A program made the position numbers and the translations under genes. A DNA stretch of 64,000 bases from Peribacillus cavernae. Its GTDB lineage: Bacteria > Bacillota > Bacilli > Bacillales > DSM-1321. Numbering within the stretch: the first letter of the stretch is position 1; the number at the start of each line of letters is the position of its first letter. The DNA lies in contig NZ_RYZZ01000027.1 in the NCBI RefSeq assembly GCF_003989135.1, positions 1 through 64,000 of the forward strand. The letters are read 5' to 3'. Below the pieces are notes generated by a model. The model was not told where the DNA came from. It saw only the letters and a list, made by a program, of their open reading frames with translations, and did not search any database. Shown one piece after another: positions 63,821-64,000 of the stretch.

Positions 63821-64000
63821 TTACTCATTCACAGAAGCGGCTTCTACTTGTTTTACGGTAAATTGACCGTTTTCTACATCCATCAATATCCGCTGGCCTT
63901 TTTGGACATTGCCTTTCAAAAGCTCTTCTGACAGATAATCTTCTATATGCTTCTGGATTGCCCTTCTGATTGGTCGGGCTCCATATTCCGGATCATAGCC
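63821..64000 (-). CDS. clpC: ClpC ATPase, C-terminal end (runs off window)
   Basis: The last 59 residues of the Hsp100 chaperone ClpC: GYDPEYGARPIRRAIQKHI is the sensor-2 (GAR) region of the second AAA+ module, and the chain ends VKQVEAASVNE. Same order as in B. subtilis (ctsR-mcsA-mcsB-clpC-radA). Confidence 0.93.
   Translation of the reverse strand, partial: GYDPEYGARPIRRAIQKHIEDYLSEELLKGNVQKGQRILMDVENGQFTVKQVEAASVNE

Overview
The window comes from a low-GC, endospore-forming Firmicute of the Bacillaceae. From about 15.1 kb to the right end it carries, on the minus strand, the classical Bacillus run clpC-radA-disA-pilT/yacL-ispD-ispF-gltX-cysE-cysS-mrnC-rlmB-rae1-sigH-rpmG-secE-nusG-rplK-rplA-rplJ-rplL-ybxB-rpoB-rpoC-rplGB-rpsL-rpsG-fusA-tuf-S10/spc/alpha operons-ecfA1A2T-truA-rplM-rpsI. 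Spore photoproduct lyase (splAB) and sigH support a spore former. The species cannot be fixed from sequence alone.

The left 15 kb is accessory DNA bordered by mobile-element remains. At its left edge is the 5' part of an ISL3-family transposase gene. Next come a general-stress flavin-binding-type protein behind a sigma-B-like promoter and a seven-gene minus-strand C30 carotenoid cluster (crtN-crtM-crtP-aldH-crtO-crtN2-crtQ) sufficient on paper for a staphyloxanthin-like acylated glycosyl carotenoid. A divergent MerR-type regulator with a CarH/LitR-like C-terminal cobalamin domain follows, then splAB, an SRPBCC protein and a pyrimidine-dimer DNA glycosylase-family protein. The region ends in a truncated TetR gene and a decayed tyrosine integrase next to the rpsI terminator. 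The content reads as a light/UV-protection island: pigment, putative photoreceptor-like repressor, and two UV-lesion repair functions.

The most interesting signals are these. (1) The crt promoter (-35 TTGTAC, 17 bp, -10 TATAAT) is built into a series of TTGTACAA-like repeats also found in front of the regulator gene. (2) The regulator keeps only part of the CarH cobalamin/light-sensing signature. (3) crtN is duplicated within the cluster. (4) The map gene (methionine aminopeptidase), normally intact between adk and infA, is a collapsed pseudogene. (5) A family of nested inverted-repeat elements occurs between rplK and rplA, next to sigH and, as two near-identical 125-bp direct copies, inside the cysES leader downstream of a cysteine T-box. 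(6) A possible LexA box lies upstream of radA.

The ribosomal/RNA polymerase region is otherwise ordinary and well conserved. Small genes (rpmJ, rpmG), start-site corrections, an L10 leader, a T-box and the main sigma-A promoters and terminators are listed individually. Coordinates of promoters and hairpins were read by eye; no alignments, folding or database searches were run.
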